From the NCBI RefSeq assembly GCF_016597815.1, contig NZ_VCHA01000001.1:744001-808000 (forward strand): a stretch of 64,000 nucleotides of DNA, given 5' to 3'. Each line of letters opens with the position of its first letter. The first letter of the stretch is position 1. The notes under the pieces are model-generated. The model searched no databases and was not told where the DNA came from. It worked only from the letters and a program-made list of their open reading frames with translations. Below are positions 8,736 through 17,688 of the stretch, piece by piece. Origin of the DNA: Marinobacter sp. DY40_1A1 (GTDB lineage Bacteria > Pseudomonadota > Gammaproteobacteria > Pseudomonadales > Oleiphilaceae). The position numbers and the translations under genes are program-made.

Positions 8736-9559
8736 TAAGCTGCTCTGAAGCGATAGACCTCAAAGACATATTACTTTTTGGCATCAGCCCAATATGCCCC
8801 GGTTTGTCTTGCCGAGGGTAGCCTAGCGATCGAAACGTGGGGAGTCTTGAACTCACATGGCGTACAGGGGAAGGATCCGAGATACCAGCGTTCCGCTAGA
8901 GCGTTTGCCCTTACGTCTTTTGCGCTGCCGGCGCTGATCCGCGCTGTAGGATTTAAGCCGGCCCAATATCACATTGGGTGAGTTGACCACTACAAGAGCG
9001 GGAAGGAATGGTGGCGAGAACATGGGGCGGACAATGGCCATTTTCCGGCCCCAGGGACGACATTTCGCGCCTTGCGTGTGTTTGCGACGGGTTATCTAGC
9101 TCGCTGCGCTCTTTGCCAAGGCGGGCGGATGTGTCGACTTTCTATCTGGTCGCTACCGACTGGTTTTCGCAGACTTTCCGCTCGCAGAGACGGCAAGCGC
9201 TCTCTGGAGGGCATTTTTTCGCCTGCCTGAGCAGCAGCGCGGTCGATCGTTTCGAGCACATAACCTAGGTAGCTAGCTGAACACAGGTAAGCGTCCGGTA
9301 GGCTCAAGATGAGTTTACCGGACGTTTACGATGCATAGGACTCATGACAACCCTATTATTCTCCTCTTTGATCTAAAAGCATCGGGCAAACGCTAATTGC
9401 ACAAAGGTCTCAACTGCTATTCACTTTTGTGTTCTGTGCATAGAATCCGCTCTAGAGAGTATTTTCCTACAGAGTTCAGCCCCCTCGAAGACCTAATCAA
9501 TAGTCGTCGTTATTGATTCAACGCTAAACGATGAATGGCGGAAATAGAGCACTTTTTGA
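8736..9559. other. Gene-free stretch before the catabolic block
   Basis: No open frame here has recognisable family features; those present appear to be chance frames. The only distinct structure is the large imperfect palindrome at 9287-9329, listed separately. The stretch is probably scar DNA at the junction between mobile margin and catabolic region. Confidence 0.4.
9287..9329. repeat. 14-bp inverted repeat with 15-nt loop
   Basis: The left arm GTAAGCGTCCGGTA (9287-9300) and right arm TACCGGACGTTTAC (9316-9329) are complementary at 13 of 14 positions. No T-run follows, so it is not a standard terminator. It might be an element end or a folded recombination site; its role is unknown. Confidence 0.6.
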
Positions 9560-9597
9560 CGATTAATGTTAATCGCAAACTGCTTGGCACTGCCAAG
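9560..9597. promoter_or_regulatory. Tandem palindromes upstream of the decarboxylase gene
   Basis: Two perfect palindromes lie side by side: CGATTAATGTTAATCG (9560-9575) and CTTGGCACTGCCAAG (9583-9597). The second ends 57 bp before the ATG at 9655. Their position fits operator sites for the first catabolic operon. The AraC/GlxA-type regulator at 24878-25852 or one of the IclR regulators is a possible binder. This is inferred from symmetry and position only. Confidence 0.45.
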
Positions 9598-9654
9598 ATG
9601 ATTGCATCGGTGCGTTAACGACACCAAACAACAATAATGATTCGTGAGGATTTC

Positions 9655-11268
9655 ATGTCTGAAACACGCCTATTGAGCGCTGGCGAAGCGTTGGTAAAAC
9701 TTCTTGAAAACCAAGGTGTTGACACTGTATTTGGTGTGCCTGGCGTACATACTCTAGAGCTTTATCGTGGGCTACCCGGCAGATCGATTCGTCATGTGCT
9801 GTCCCGTCATGAACAGGGCGCTGGATTTATGGCTGATGGGTATGCTCGCATGACTGGCAAACCCGGTGTCTGTTTTGTTATCAGCGGGCCTGGTCTAACT
9901 AACGCCTCCACAGCTATTGGCCAAGCGTACGCCGACTCTGTACCTATGCTGGTGATTAGCAGTGTGAACCCGGTTGAAACGCTGGGTCAGGGTTGGGGTG
10001 AGCTGCATGAAACTCAAGATCAGCGGGCAATTACTGCTCCGTTGACCGCCTTCAGTGCTACCGCTTATTCGAGCGAAGATATTCCTCATTTGATTGCCCG
10101 TGCTTTCAGTGTTTTTAAGAGTGAGCGGCCACGCCCTGTTCATATCGAAATTCCAATGGATGTATTGTCGGCACCGGTTCAGCGTGACTGGACCCAGCCT
10201 TCAGCCGTTGTAGCGAGACGCCCTGGGGCTAATCGTGAAGACGTAGTATCTGCTGCACAAAAGCTGCAGGGGGCGCAGCAGCCTGTGATTGTTGTTGGTG
10301 GCGGTGCCTTGGGTTGTGGCACTGATATTGAACGTCTAGCGGATCAACTAGGTGCGGCAGTTTTTAGTACAGTTGCCGCTAAAGGATTGCTCTCGCAATC
10401 ACACCCGTTGAATGGTGGTTCTGTGCTCTGTCTGGAGCAGGGGTGGCAGTTTGTTGAGAACGCAGATGTGGTGCTGGCTATCGGAACCGAGTTAGCGTCT
10501 ACAGATTTGTGGCGGGATAAGCTCGATCTTCGCGGCCAGTTGATTCGCGTTGATCTTGACCCTCGCAAAATGCACGACCGTCATCCTGCCGCGCAAGCAA
10601 TCTTGGCGGATGCGTCGTCTTTTACACAACAGTTGTTGGGCGAGATTGGCACCGGCGAGGCAAGTTCGAAACGCCACCAGGTTATCTCCCGGCTCAGTGA
10701 ATTGCGTGCTGAAGTTATTGCGAGCTATGACGTACTGACACGCAAGCATACACAAGTGTTAGACGTGCTTCGCCAAGAGCTACCGGAAGATGCCTTCATT
10801 GTTACTGACATGACGCAGATTGCCTATACAGGCAACCATTACTATCCAGTAGAGCATTCAAGGACTTGGCTACACCCGGTGGGCTTTGGAACTCTTGGCT
10901 ATGCACTGCCTGCAGCAATTGGGGCGAAAATAGCGGAGCCCACGCGTGTAGGGGTAGTTCTGGCTGGCGACGGTGGTTTTCTCTACACCTTGCAGGAGCT
11001 AGCGACAGCTGTTGAAGAGTTGGACAGCCCGTTAATTGTACTGGTGTGGAATAACGACAGCCTAGGCCAAATTCGTGACGATATGGTTGCCCTCGATATC
11101 CCTCCTATTGGAGTCTCTCCAAGCAATCCTGACTATCTCAAAATCGCTGAGGGTTTTGGCTGTCAGGTTAGTCGGCCGAAGACGCTAGCGGAGTTGCCCG
11201 GAATGCTAGCAGTTGCAATGGAGTTTGGTGGTGTGACGTTCGTTGAAGTGCATGAGGCTATTGTGTGA
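9655..11268 (+). CDS. TPP-dependent 2-oxo acid decarboxylase, AruI-like
   Basis: A 537-residue ThDP enzyme, started at the ATG at 9655 with GTGAGG upstream rather than the ATG at 9637. The three-domain layout is visible: N-terminal PYR domain with VDTVFGVPGVHTLELYRGLP and the catalytic Glu in RHEQGAGFMADGYAR (about residue 53), a central domain, and the ThDP-binding GDGGFLYTLQELA (about 438) ending in WNND. The N-terminal half reads closely like 5-guanidino-2-oxopentanoate decarboxylase (AruI) of the arginine transaminase route, which converts 2-ketoarginine to 4-guanidinobutyraldehyde. No AruH-type aminotransferase is adjacent. Substrate is therefore inferred; a related basic or branched 2-oxo acid is possible. 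It is the first gene of a long + strand run. Confidence 0.75.
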   Translation: MSETRLLSAGEALVKLLENQGVDTVFGVPGVHTLELYRGLPGRSIRHVLSRHEQGAGFMADGYARMTGKPGVCFVISGPGLTNASTAIGQAYADSVPMLVISSVNPVETLGQGWGELHETQDQRAITAPLTAFSATAYSSEDIPHLIARAFSVFKSERPRPVHIEIPMDVLSAPVQRDWTQPSAVVARRPGANREDVVSAAQKLQGAQQPVIVVGGGALGCGTDIERLADQLGAAVFSTVAAKGLLSQSHPLNGGSVLCLEQGWQFVENADVVLAIGTELASTDLWRDKLDLRGQLIRVDLDPRKMHDRHPAAQAILADASSFTQQLLGEIGTGEASSKRHQVISRLSELRAEVIASYDVLTRKHTQVLDVLRQELPEDAFIVTDMTQIAYTGNHYYPVEHSRTWLHPVGFGTLGYALPAAIGAKIAEPTRVGVVLAGDGGFLYTLQELATAVEELDSPLIVLVWNNDSLGQIRDDMVALDIPPIGVSPSNPDYLKIAEGFGCQVSRPKTLAELPGMLAVAMEFGGVTFVEVHEAIV

Positions 11269-11299
11269 GTCGGCTGGTGAGCCACGTTGGAGAATCAGC

Positions 11300-12676
11300 A
11301 TGATGGAGTTTATCGAACAGATTAGAGCAATCGTCGGGGAGAAAGGTGTGCTTACTGGTGACGATGTTCGTAGCCGGCCCAGCACTTACTGGAACCATCA
11401 GCCGATGCAGGCTGCCGCTATTGTGCGTCCAGCTTCAGTTGCCGAGGTTTCAGCCTGCATGCGCCAGTGCCATGAGCATGGAATCACAGTGGTACCGCTT
11501 GGGGGTAATACCGGTCTGGTAGAAGGCACAGCCTGTGAGCCTGACCAAATAATGCTCTCACTGGAACGCATGAACACCATTGAACAAGTGGATGAAGTGA
11601 GCCGCACCGTCGTGGTGCAGGCAGGTACCATTTTGCAAACCGTTCAGGCAAAGGTGAGTGAACATCAGCTGATGCTCCCGGTTGATCTAGGTGCTCGGGG
11701 CAGTTGCACCATTGGAGGCATGATTGCTACTAACGCAGGCGGCTTTGGAGTGCTGCGCTACGGCATGATGCGCGAGCGGGTTTTGGGTCTGGAGGCGGTG
11801 TTAGCAGATGGAACTGTAGTCTCTTCTATGAACGGGTATCTGAAAAACAACACCGGATATGACCTTAAGCAATTGTTTATAGGTAGTGAAGGAACTCTAG
11901 GTGTCGTAACCCGGGCAGTGCTGCGCTTAGAGGAGCATCAAACCGCAGAGACCACGGCGCTGATCGCCTTGCATTCGTATAGCCAAGTTACCCAACTGCT
12001 GAAGCATCTTGACCGAGCGTTGAGTGGCAGCCTCAGTGCTTTTGAAGTGATGTGGGGCGACTTCTTTGCTCTCAATACCGGAGAGCATTCTAAGCTGGAA
12101 TCCCCATTTGCAGCGAGCTACCCCTTTTATGTGCTGGTCGAATGCCAGGGAAATCAAGCGGATGAGTTGCGCCAGCGCTTTGAGTTAGCTCTTGAGCACG
12201 CATTTGAGAATGCCTTGTTGGAAGATGCGGTGATTGCCCAGTCGGCAGGGGAGCGGGCGTCACTGTGGGCCATCCGGGAAATTTCCGAGCCAGAAGAGCG
12301 TTTTTTTGAAATAACGATTGGCTTTGACGTCAGCCTGTCGATCGCGGATATGGATTCCTATGTCAGCAAGGTGCAAGGCGGGCTAGCACAACTTGCGAGC
12401 GACGCGACTTTGCTGGTCTTCGGTCATCTGGCCGACGGTAATCTGCACCTGACTGTCGGGCTACACACACCGGTTGACCGGGAAGCCATCGAGCATCTGA
12501 TTTACGAAGGGTTAAAAGAATACGGTGGCGCGATCTCGGCGGAACATGGCGTTGGGCTGGAGAAGAAGGCCTATCTAGCCATCAGCCGGCAGCCGGCAGA
12601 GCTGGCATTAATGCGTCAAATCAAAGCCACGCTGGACCCGCAAAACCGATTGAACCCGGGGAAAATTTTCGACTAA
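11300..12676 (+). CDS. FAD-binding D-2-hydroxyacid dehydrogenase (GlcD/D2HGDH type)
   Basis: About 458 residues; start at the ATG at 11300 with GGAG six bases upstream (ATG ATG pair). The FAD-binding PCMH domain contains VVPLGGNTGLVEG and the GGMIATNAGGFGVLRYG loop near residue 145. The C-terminal FAD-oxidase domain has the metal-site-like VFGHLADGNLHL and ISAEHGVGLEKK, then LDPQNRLNPGKIF at the end. These are hallmarks of D-2-hydroxyglutarate/D-lactate/glycolate dehydrogenases, which oxidise a D-2-hydroxy acid to the 2-oxo acid and pass electrons to a quinone or flavoprotein. Its position, 31 bp after the decarboxylase, suggests it supplies that enzyme with its 2-oxo acid. Substrate unknown. 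Confidence 0.8.
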   Translation: MMEFIEQIRAIVGEKGVLTGDDVRSRPSTYWNHQPMQAAAIVRPASVAEVSACMRQCHEHGITVVPLGGNTGLVEGTACEPDQIMLSLERMNTIEQVDEVSRTVVVQAGTILQTVQAKVSEHQLMLPVDLGARGSCTIGGMIATNAGGFGVLRYGMMRERVLGLEAVLADGTVVSSMNGYLKNNTGYDLKQLFIGSEGTLGVVTRAVLRLEEHQTAETTALIALHSYSQVTQLLKHLDRALSGSLSAFEVMWGDFFALNTGEHSKLESPFAASYPFYVLVECQGNQADELRQRFELALEHAFENALLEDAVIAQSAGERASLWAIREISEPEERFFEITIGFDVSLSIADMDSYVSKVQGGLAQLASDATLLVFGHLADGNLHLTVGLHTPVDREAIEHLIYEGLKEYGGAISAEHGVGLEKKAYLAISRQPAELALMRQIKATLDPQNRLNPGKIFD

Positions 12677-12742
12677 TGCCACGAACGCCTGATGAATGAG
12701 CAAGCATCATACGCACCGATAACAATAAATGAGGGTGATTGA

Positions 12743-14200
12743 GTGCAATATCTAACGCAGTTATTTATACGTGGTGAATGGGTTGAACCTGCCAGACAAG
12801 GCACTTTGGACGTAATTAACCCTGCCACCGAAGACGTTATTTCCGAAGTGGCCGCTGCAACAGAAGAGGATGTTGAGTTGGCGGTGGCGGCTGCCCGAAA
12901 GGCTTTGCCAGAGTGGCGCCGTCTCACTGGAACACAGCGTGGTAAATATTTGCGTGAGTTTGCATCGGCGGTGCAGCAACGCAAGTCGAGACTGGCGGGG
13001 TTGCAGTCACGGAATAATGGCAAGACTTTGGTCGAGTCTGAATATGATATGGATGCCGTCAGCGCCTGCTTTAATTATTATGCCGATTTAGCCGAACAGT
13101 TAGACCTACGCCAGAACCAGCCAGTGACATTACCGAGTTCGGCATTTAAGTCGCATACCCGGTTCGAACCGGCAGGCGTTGTGGGGTTAATTGTACCTTG
13201 GAACTATCCCCTGATGACTGCCAGCTGGAAGCTGGCACCCGCATTAGCAGCGGGGTGCACAGCGGTGCTTAAGCCGTCCGAAATTACCCCATTAATAGAG
13301 CTGGAATTGGGCGCGATCGCGCAAGAAATTGGTTTGCCTGCCGGTGTGCTAAACATAGTTACGGGAACAGGTCCGGATGTGGGGGCGCCCCTTTGCGCTC
13401 ACCCTGGTATCGACAAATTATCGTTCACAGGAAGTACCCCTACTGGAACGAAAATCATGGAGACCGCCGCACAAAGTGTGAAAGGCGTGAGCCTGGAGCT
13501 TGGCGGAAAATCCCCGATTCTCGTTTTTGACGACGCCGATATTGATGATGCCGTGGAATGGATTTGCGGCGGTATCTTCGCCAATGCCGGTCAGATGTGT
13601 TCCGCGACCTCGCGCTTGCTAGTTCAGCAGAGTATTTATCCCAAGCTGATGAAAGCATTGCTTACAGCCGTTGCTGATATTCGGGTGGGCGACCCGTTCA
13701 ATGCCGAAGTGACCATGGGCGCGCTCACCAGTCGGCAGCAGTACGACAAGGTGTTGACTGCGATTGCAGAAGGAAAGCGCAGTGGTGCAACGTTGGCCGC
13801 CGGCGGTGAACCAGTTCCTGGACTTGAGCGAGGTTACTTCGTGCAGCCCACAGTCTTCACTGATGTACCTCTGAACAGTTCCCTTTGGCGCGATGAGATT
13901 TTCGGACCAGTACTGGCCATAAGGACATTTGAAAGTGAAACCGAAGCAGTGGAATTGGCCAATGACAGTTGCTATGGCCTGATTGCGAGTCTAGTGACTA
14001 GCGATGAGGCTCGCATTCAGAGGGTATCTGAGGCACTCGAAGCGGGGCATATATTTGTTAATGGCCACCAAGAATTGTTTGTTGAAACCTCCTGGGGTGG
14101 ATTTAAAAAGAGTGGGATCGGCAGAGAGCTCGGTCCCTGGGGGTTGGATGAGTTTCTTGAAGTCAAACATATAACCCGGGGCGTCAAGCCAGGGTTGTAG
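12743..14200 (+). CDS. NAD(P)-dependent aldehyde dehydrogenase (betaine/aminoaldehyde type)
   Basis: 485 residues from a GTG start (12743) with GAGGGTGA upstream. Conserved ALDH features: VPWNYPL with the oxyanion Asn (about 154), the general-base Glu in LELGGKSP (about 252) and the catalytic Cys in NAGQMCSATS (286). The CSATS form and overall sequence resemble betaine-aldehyde and omega-amino/guanidino-aldehyde dehydrogenases. In the operon it would oxidise the aldehyde produced by the decarboxylase to the carboxylic acid, for example 4-guanidinobutyraldehyde to 4-guanidinobutyrate. The 66-bp gap before it and 44 bp after it fit a single transcript. Class is sure; substrate is inferred. Confidence 0.85.
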   Translation: MQYLTQLFIRGEWVEPARQGTLDVINPATEDVISEVAAATEEDVELAVAAARKALPEWRRLTGTQRGKYLREFASAVQQRKSRLAGLQSRNNGKTLVESEYDMDAVSACFNYYADLAEQLDLRQNQPVTLPSSAFKSHTRFEPAGVVGLIVPWNYPLMTASWKLAPALAAGCTAVLKPSEITPLIELELGAIAQEIGLPAGVLNIVTGTGPDVGAPLCAHPGIDKLSFTGSTPTGTKIMETAAQSVKGVSLELGGKSPILVFDDADIDDAVEWICGGIFANAGQMCSATSRLLVQQSIYPKLMKALLTAVADIRVGDPFNAEVTMGALTSRQQYDKVLTAIAEGKRSGATLAAGGEPVPGLERGYFVQPTVFTDVPLNSSLWRDEIFGPVLAIRTFESETEAVELANDSCYGLIASLVTSDEARIQRVSEALEAGHIFVNGHQELFVETSWGGFKKSGIGRELGPWGLDEFLEVKHITRGVKPGL

Positions 14201-14244
14201 TCGAGATTTCCAATTGATAATTCAAATAATAATTGAGGTGCTCT

Positions 14245-15843
14245 ATGAACGTTAAAAACAACAACCTAGTGGATAAAAACGGACAGCCGTTTACTCGTCG
14301 CAACTTCCTAAAACTGGGAGCAGCGGCAGGTGTTGTCAGTGCCGGACTTGCAATGGGTTTGCCCTCAACCAGTTGGGCTGCAGCTGGGCAACCAAAGAAG
14401 GGTGGCACACTGAGGCTCGGGCTGGCGGGTGGCAATACCACAGACTCCTTAGATCCCGGCAGTTGGAGTGACACCTTTACCTTTGTCGGTTTCTCAGCTG
14501 TTTACAACACGCTGGTCGAAATCGATGTTGATGGCAGCGCCATTCCCGAGTTAGCAGAATCCTGGAGCTATTCATCCGATGCCCGGGTATGGACATTTAA
14601 GCTTCGTTCTGGTGTGGAATTCCACAACGGTAAATCCCTGACTGCTGCAGATGTACTTGCTTCCATCAACCATCATTTGCGAGCTGACTCCACGTCTGCG
14701 GCAAAAACCGTACTCAGCGAAGTGCAGACCGTAAGCTCACCAGACCCCAGTACTGTGGTGATTGAGCTTAAGGCGGGCAACGCCGACTTTGCATACATTA
14801 TGGCGGACTACCACCTGGCCATCATGCCTGCGAAAGGTGAAGCGCTCGACTGGCAGGCGGGTGTCGGCACTGGCGGATACACCATAAAGAATTTTGAGCC
14901 CGGTGTGCGGATGATGCTGGATCGCAATCCGAACTATTGGAAGCCCGGGCGTGCGCATTTCGATCATGCTGAATTGTTAGGTATCACGGACGGTGCAGCA
15001 CGGGTAAATGCGCTGGTCACCGGCGAAGTTGATGTTATCAATAAGGTTGACGTGAAAACGGTTGCGCTGTTGAAGCGCAATCCGAAGCTGGTGATTGAAG
15101 AGACCAAGGGTGCGCAGCACTTTACATTCCCAATGCTGTGTAACAGTGCTGAGTTTAAAGACAACAATGTGCGCCTGGCGATGAAGCACTCGATTGACCG
15201 TCAAGCTATTCTGGATAAGATTTTACGCGGCTATGGTTCGGTGGGTAATGATCATCCGATACAGCCTAACAGCCGTTTCTTCAATCAAGATCTGGCTCAA
15301 CGGCCTTACGATCCTGATAAAGGTCGTTTCTATCTGCGCAAAGCCGGCCTGGATAGCTTCAAGATCAAACTCCACGCGTCAGAAGCTGCCTATACCGGGG
15401 CAGTTGATGCGTCGGTAATGTTCAAAGAGCACGCCCGCAGTGCCGGTATTGATATTGACGTGGCACGTGAACCGTCAGATGGATACTGGTCCAGCGTATG
15501 GATGCGTCAGCCTTTGACCACCTCTTTTTTCTACAGCAGCCTGACCGCTGATCGCATGTTCAGCCTCGGCTACGCCAAGTCTGCAGCCTGGAACGAAACG
15601 TTCTGGGCGAATGAGCGCTTTAACCAACTGCTGACGCAGGCGCGAGGTGAGCTAGATGAGGGTTTAAGGCAGGAAATGTATAACGACATGCAGCAGTTGT
15701 GCAGCGATGATGGTGGTTCGATCATACCAGTCTTTGCCAGCTCAGTAGCAGCGAGATCGACCCGAGTCACCCACGGTGGCACTACAGCACCTTTTGGTGA
15801 ACTGGATGGTTTGCGCGTGATCGAACGCTGGTGGCAGGCCTGA
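14245..15843 (+). CDS. Peptide/opine-type ABC transporter substrate-binding protein (Tat-exported)
   Basis: 532 residues from the ATG at 14245 (TTGAGGTGCTCT upstream). The N-terminus carries a twin-arginine signal, FTRRNFLKLG, followed by a hydrophobic stretch and a probable cleavage after SWAAA, so it is exported folded to the periplasm. The mature part is an SBP_bac_5 (DppA/OppA-type) protein: GGTLRLGL at its start, LAESW..., WTFKLRSGVEFHNGKSLTAADV and AMKHSIDRQAILDKIL. This family binds peptides, opines, nickel chelates and other small molecules. It heads a complete importer with the next three genes and, from its context, probably delivers the substrate of the catabolic operon. Confidence 0.88.
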   Translation: MNVKNNNLVDKNGQPFTRRNFLKLGAAAGVVSAGLAMGLPSTSWAAAGQPKKGGTLRLGLAGGNTTDSLDPGSWSDTFTFVGFSAVYNTLVEIDVDGSAIPELAESWSYSSDARVWTFKLRSGVEFHNGKSLTAADVLASINHHLRADSTSAAKTVLSEVQTVSSPDPSTVVIELKAGNADFAYIMADYHLAIMPAKGEALDWQAGVGTGGYTIKNFEPGVRMMLDRNPNYWKPGRAHFDHAELLGITDGAARVNALVTGEVDVINKVDVKTVALLKRNPKLVIEETKGAQHFTFPMLCNSAEFKDNNVRLAMKHSIDRQAILDKILRGYGSVGNDHPIQPNSRFFNQDLAQRPYDPDKGRFYLRKAGLDSFKIKLHASEAAYTGAVDASVMFKEHARSAGIDIDVAREPSDGYWSSVWMRQPLTTSFFYSSLTADRMFSLGYAKSAAWNETFWANERFNQLLTQARGELDEGLRQEMYNDMQQLCSDDGGSIIPVFASSVAARSTRVTHGGTTAPFGELDGLRVIERWWQA

Positions 15844-15893
15844 GCCTTAGGCTCAGCCTCTACCAGTCCCTCGCTGCGCACAGGAGTTAGAAC

Positions 15894-16853
15894 ATGCTTA
15901 GCATTATTAGGTTGTTGTCCCAGCGGGTCGCATTAGGTCTGCTGTCATTATTTGCGGTCTCGGTCATTATCTTTTTGGCGGTCGAAATGTTGCCAGGGGA
16001 TTTGGCTGAGGCCATGTTGGGTCAGTCAGCCACTGCTGACACTGTCGCGGCCTTCCGAGCTCAGCTGGGGCTGGATCAGCCGCCGTTGCAGCGGTTTATT
16101 GGTTGGATGGGGGGCATCTTGCAAGGGGACTTCGGTGTCTCGCTCGCTAACGGTCGGGAGATTGGTGAGTTGGTGTCCACGAGGTTAGGCAATACCTTGC
16201 GCCTCGCTGGACTAGCTGCACTGATCTCGGTACCCGTGGCAGTCTTGTTAGGAATGCTTGCCGCGTTATACCGCAACTCCTGGTTTGACCGTATGCTCAA
16301 TACCACTGCCCTAAGCACGGTATCGTTCCCGGAGTTTTTTGTAGCTTATATCCTAATTCTGGTGTTTTCAGTACAGCTAGGCTGGTTGCCCAGTATAGCT
16401 AATATCACACCAGAGGATTCGTGGCTGACGGTTCTGGAGCGCTCAATGCTACCCGTTATTACTCTGAGCCTGGTTGTTATTGCCCAGATGATGCGGATGA
16501 CCCGCGCCGCACTGATTAATTTGTTGTCTAGTCCCTACATTGAAATGGCACGGCTTAAAGGGATCAAAAAGTCCCGCATTATTTATTACCACGCCCTGCC
16601 CAATGCCCTAGCGCCAATCATTACCGTTGTCGCCCTGAACTTAGCGTACTTAGTGGTGGGTGTGGTGGTTGTTGAAGTGGTGTTTGTCTATCCCGGGCTG
16701 GGGCAGTTGCTGGTCGATTCGGTGGCCAAGCGAGATATTCCGGTGGTGCAGGCTTGTAGCTTGATCTTTGCGGTGACCTACATTGCATTGAATACCTCGG
16801 CCGACGTGCTCGCTATTGCCACCGATCCACGCCTAATGCATCCGAGGAGCTAG
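15894..16853 (+). CDS. ABC transporter permease, DppB type
   Basis: 319 residues with about six membrane helices. The conserved N-terminal MLPGDLAEAMLG and FIGWMGGILQGDFGVSL segments and the cytoplasmic EAA-like loop MARLKGIKKSRIIYYHALPNAL identify a DppB/OppB-type inner-membrane permease. It pairs with the next gene, whose start follows three bases after its stop, to form the translocation channel. It lies 51 bp after the binding-protein gene. Confidence 0.9.
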   Translation: MLSIIRLLSQRVALGLLSLFAVSVIIFLAVEMLPGDLAEAMLGQSATADTVAAFRAQLGLDQPPLQRFIGWMGGILQGDFGVSLANGREIGELVSTRLGNTLRLAGLAALISVPVAVLLGMLAALYRNSWFDRMLNTTALSTVSFPEFFVAYILILVFSVQLGWLPSIANITPEDSWLTVLERSMLPVITLSLVVIAQMMRMTRAALINLLSSPYIEMARLKGIKKSRIIYYHALPNALAPIITVVALNLAYLVVGVVVVEVVFVYPGLGQLLVDSVAKRDIPVVQACSLIFAVTYIALNTSADVLAIATDPRLMHPRS

Positions 16854-16855
16854 TC

Positions 16856-17683
16856 ATGAAAACAATAGCGAAACATGTTTGGCAGGCACCATTGAGCGCG
16901 CAGTTCGGTTTGGCGGTCATTGTCCTTTATATCTTTGTTGCGGTTTTTGCGCCCACGTTGGCGCCTTATGGTGAAACCGAAGTGGTCGGCGAAGGCTTTG
17001 CGCCTTGGAATGGCGAGCATTGGCTAGGTACGGATAATCTAGGACGTGATATGTATAGCCGGCTACTTTATGGCGCACGCAATACTGTAGGTATAGCATT
17101 TGTCACTACTGCATTGGCTTTTTTGATTGGCGGGCTTGCAGGACTGGTGGCTGCGGTTAAGGGTGGCTGGGTTGATCAAGGGTTGTCGCGGATCGTGGAT
17201 GTGTTGATGGCCATCCCTCAGCTAATCTTCGCGCTATTAATTCTGAGCGTGGTGGGGACCACTGTAACGTCGCTGATACTGGTGATCGCATTGCTTGATG
17301 CCACCAGAGTGTTTCGGTTAGCAAGGTCGGTGGCGATGGGGGTGGTTACCCTAGACTTTGTCGAAGCTGCCAGGTTGCGCGGTGAGGGGATGTGGTGGCT
17401 GATCACGCGTGAAGTACTCCCTAACACTATTGCGCCGTTGATTGCCGAGTTCGGGTTACGGTTCTGTTTTGTGTTCCTGTTCATCAGTGCGTTGTCATTC
17501 CTAGGTTTGGGTATTAAACCACCTACGGCCGACTGGGGAAGCATGGTGCGAGATAACGCTATTCTGATTACCTTTGGTGATATCTCTCCATTGTTGCCAG
17601 CCGCAGCGGTTGCCATATTGACCGTAGGCGTGAACTTCGTTGTGGACTGGATGTTGCACAAATCGAGCGGACTGAAAGGGTGA
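16856..17683 (+). CDS. ABC transporter permease, DppC type
   Basis: 275 residues. The typical DppC start is present: an N-terminal helix, then HWLGTDNLGRDMYSRLLYGAR, and the EAA loop FVEAARLRGEGMWWLITREVLPNTIAP. About six transmembrane helices are expected, and the C-terminus has SFLGLGIKPPTADWG. It forms the heterodimeric channel with the upstream permease. The stop is six bases from the chosen start of the ATPase gene, indicating tight co-translation. Confidence 0.9.
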   Translation: MKTIAKHVWQAPLSAQFGLAVIVLYIFVAVFAPTLAPYGETEVVGEGFAPWNGEHWLGTDNLGRDMYSRLLYGARNTVGIAFVTTALAFLIGGLAGLVAAVKGGWVDQGLSRIVDVLMAIPQLIFALLILSVVGTTVTSLILVIALLDATRVFRLARSVAMGVVTLDFVEAARLRGEGMWWLITREVLPNTIAPLIAEFGLRFCFVFLFISALSFLGLGIKPPTADWGSMVRDNAILITFGDISPLLPAAAVAILTVGVNFVVDWMLHKSSGLKG

Positions 17684-17688
17684 TATGC

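Noticed and set aside
8778-9307. Several 60-90-residue open frames in both strands
   Set aside because: They overlap each other and lack ribosome sites and recognisable motifs.
9287-9329. Integron attC site
   Set aside because: No integron integrase and no attC core sites (GTTRRRY) at the ends of the hairpin.
9583-9610. Sigma-54 promoter (TGGCAC near TTGCA)
   Set aside because: The spacing between the two elements is 11 bases rather than five; the match to TGGCAC comes from the palindrome.
9655-11268. Acetolactate synthase (IlvB) annotation for the ThDP enzyme
   Set aside because: The VPGVHTLELYRGLP region and the lack of a small subunit gene fit AruI-like decarboxylases better than IlvB.
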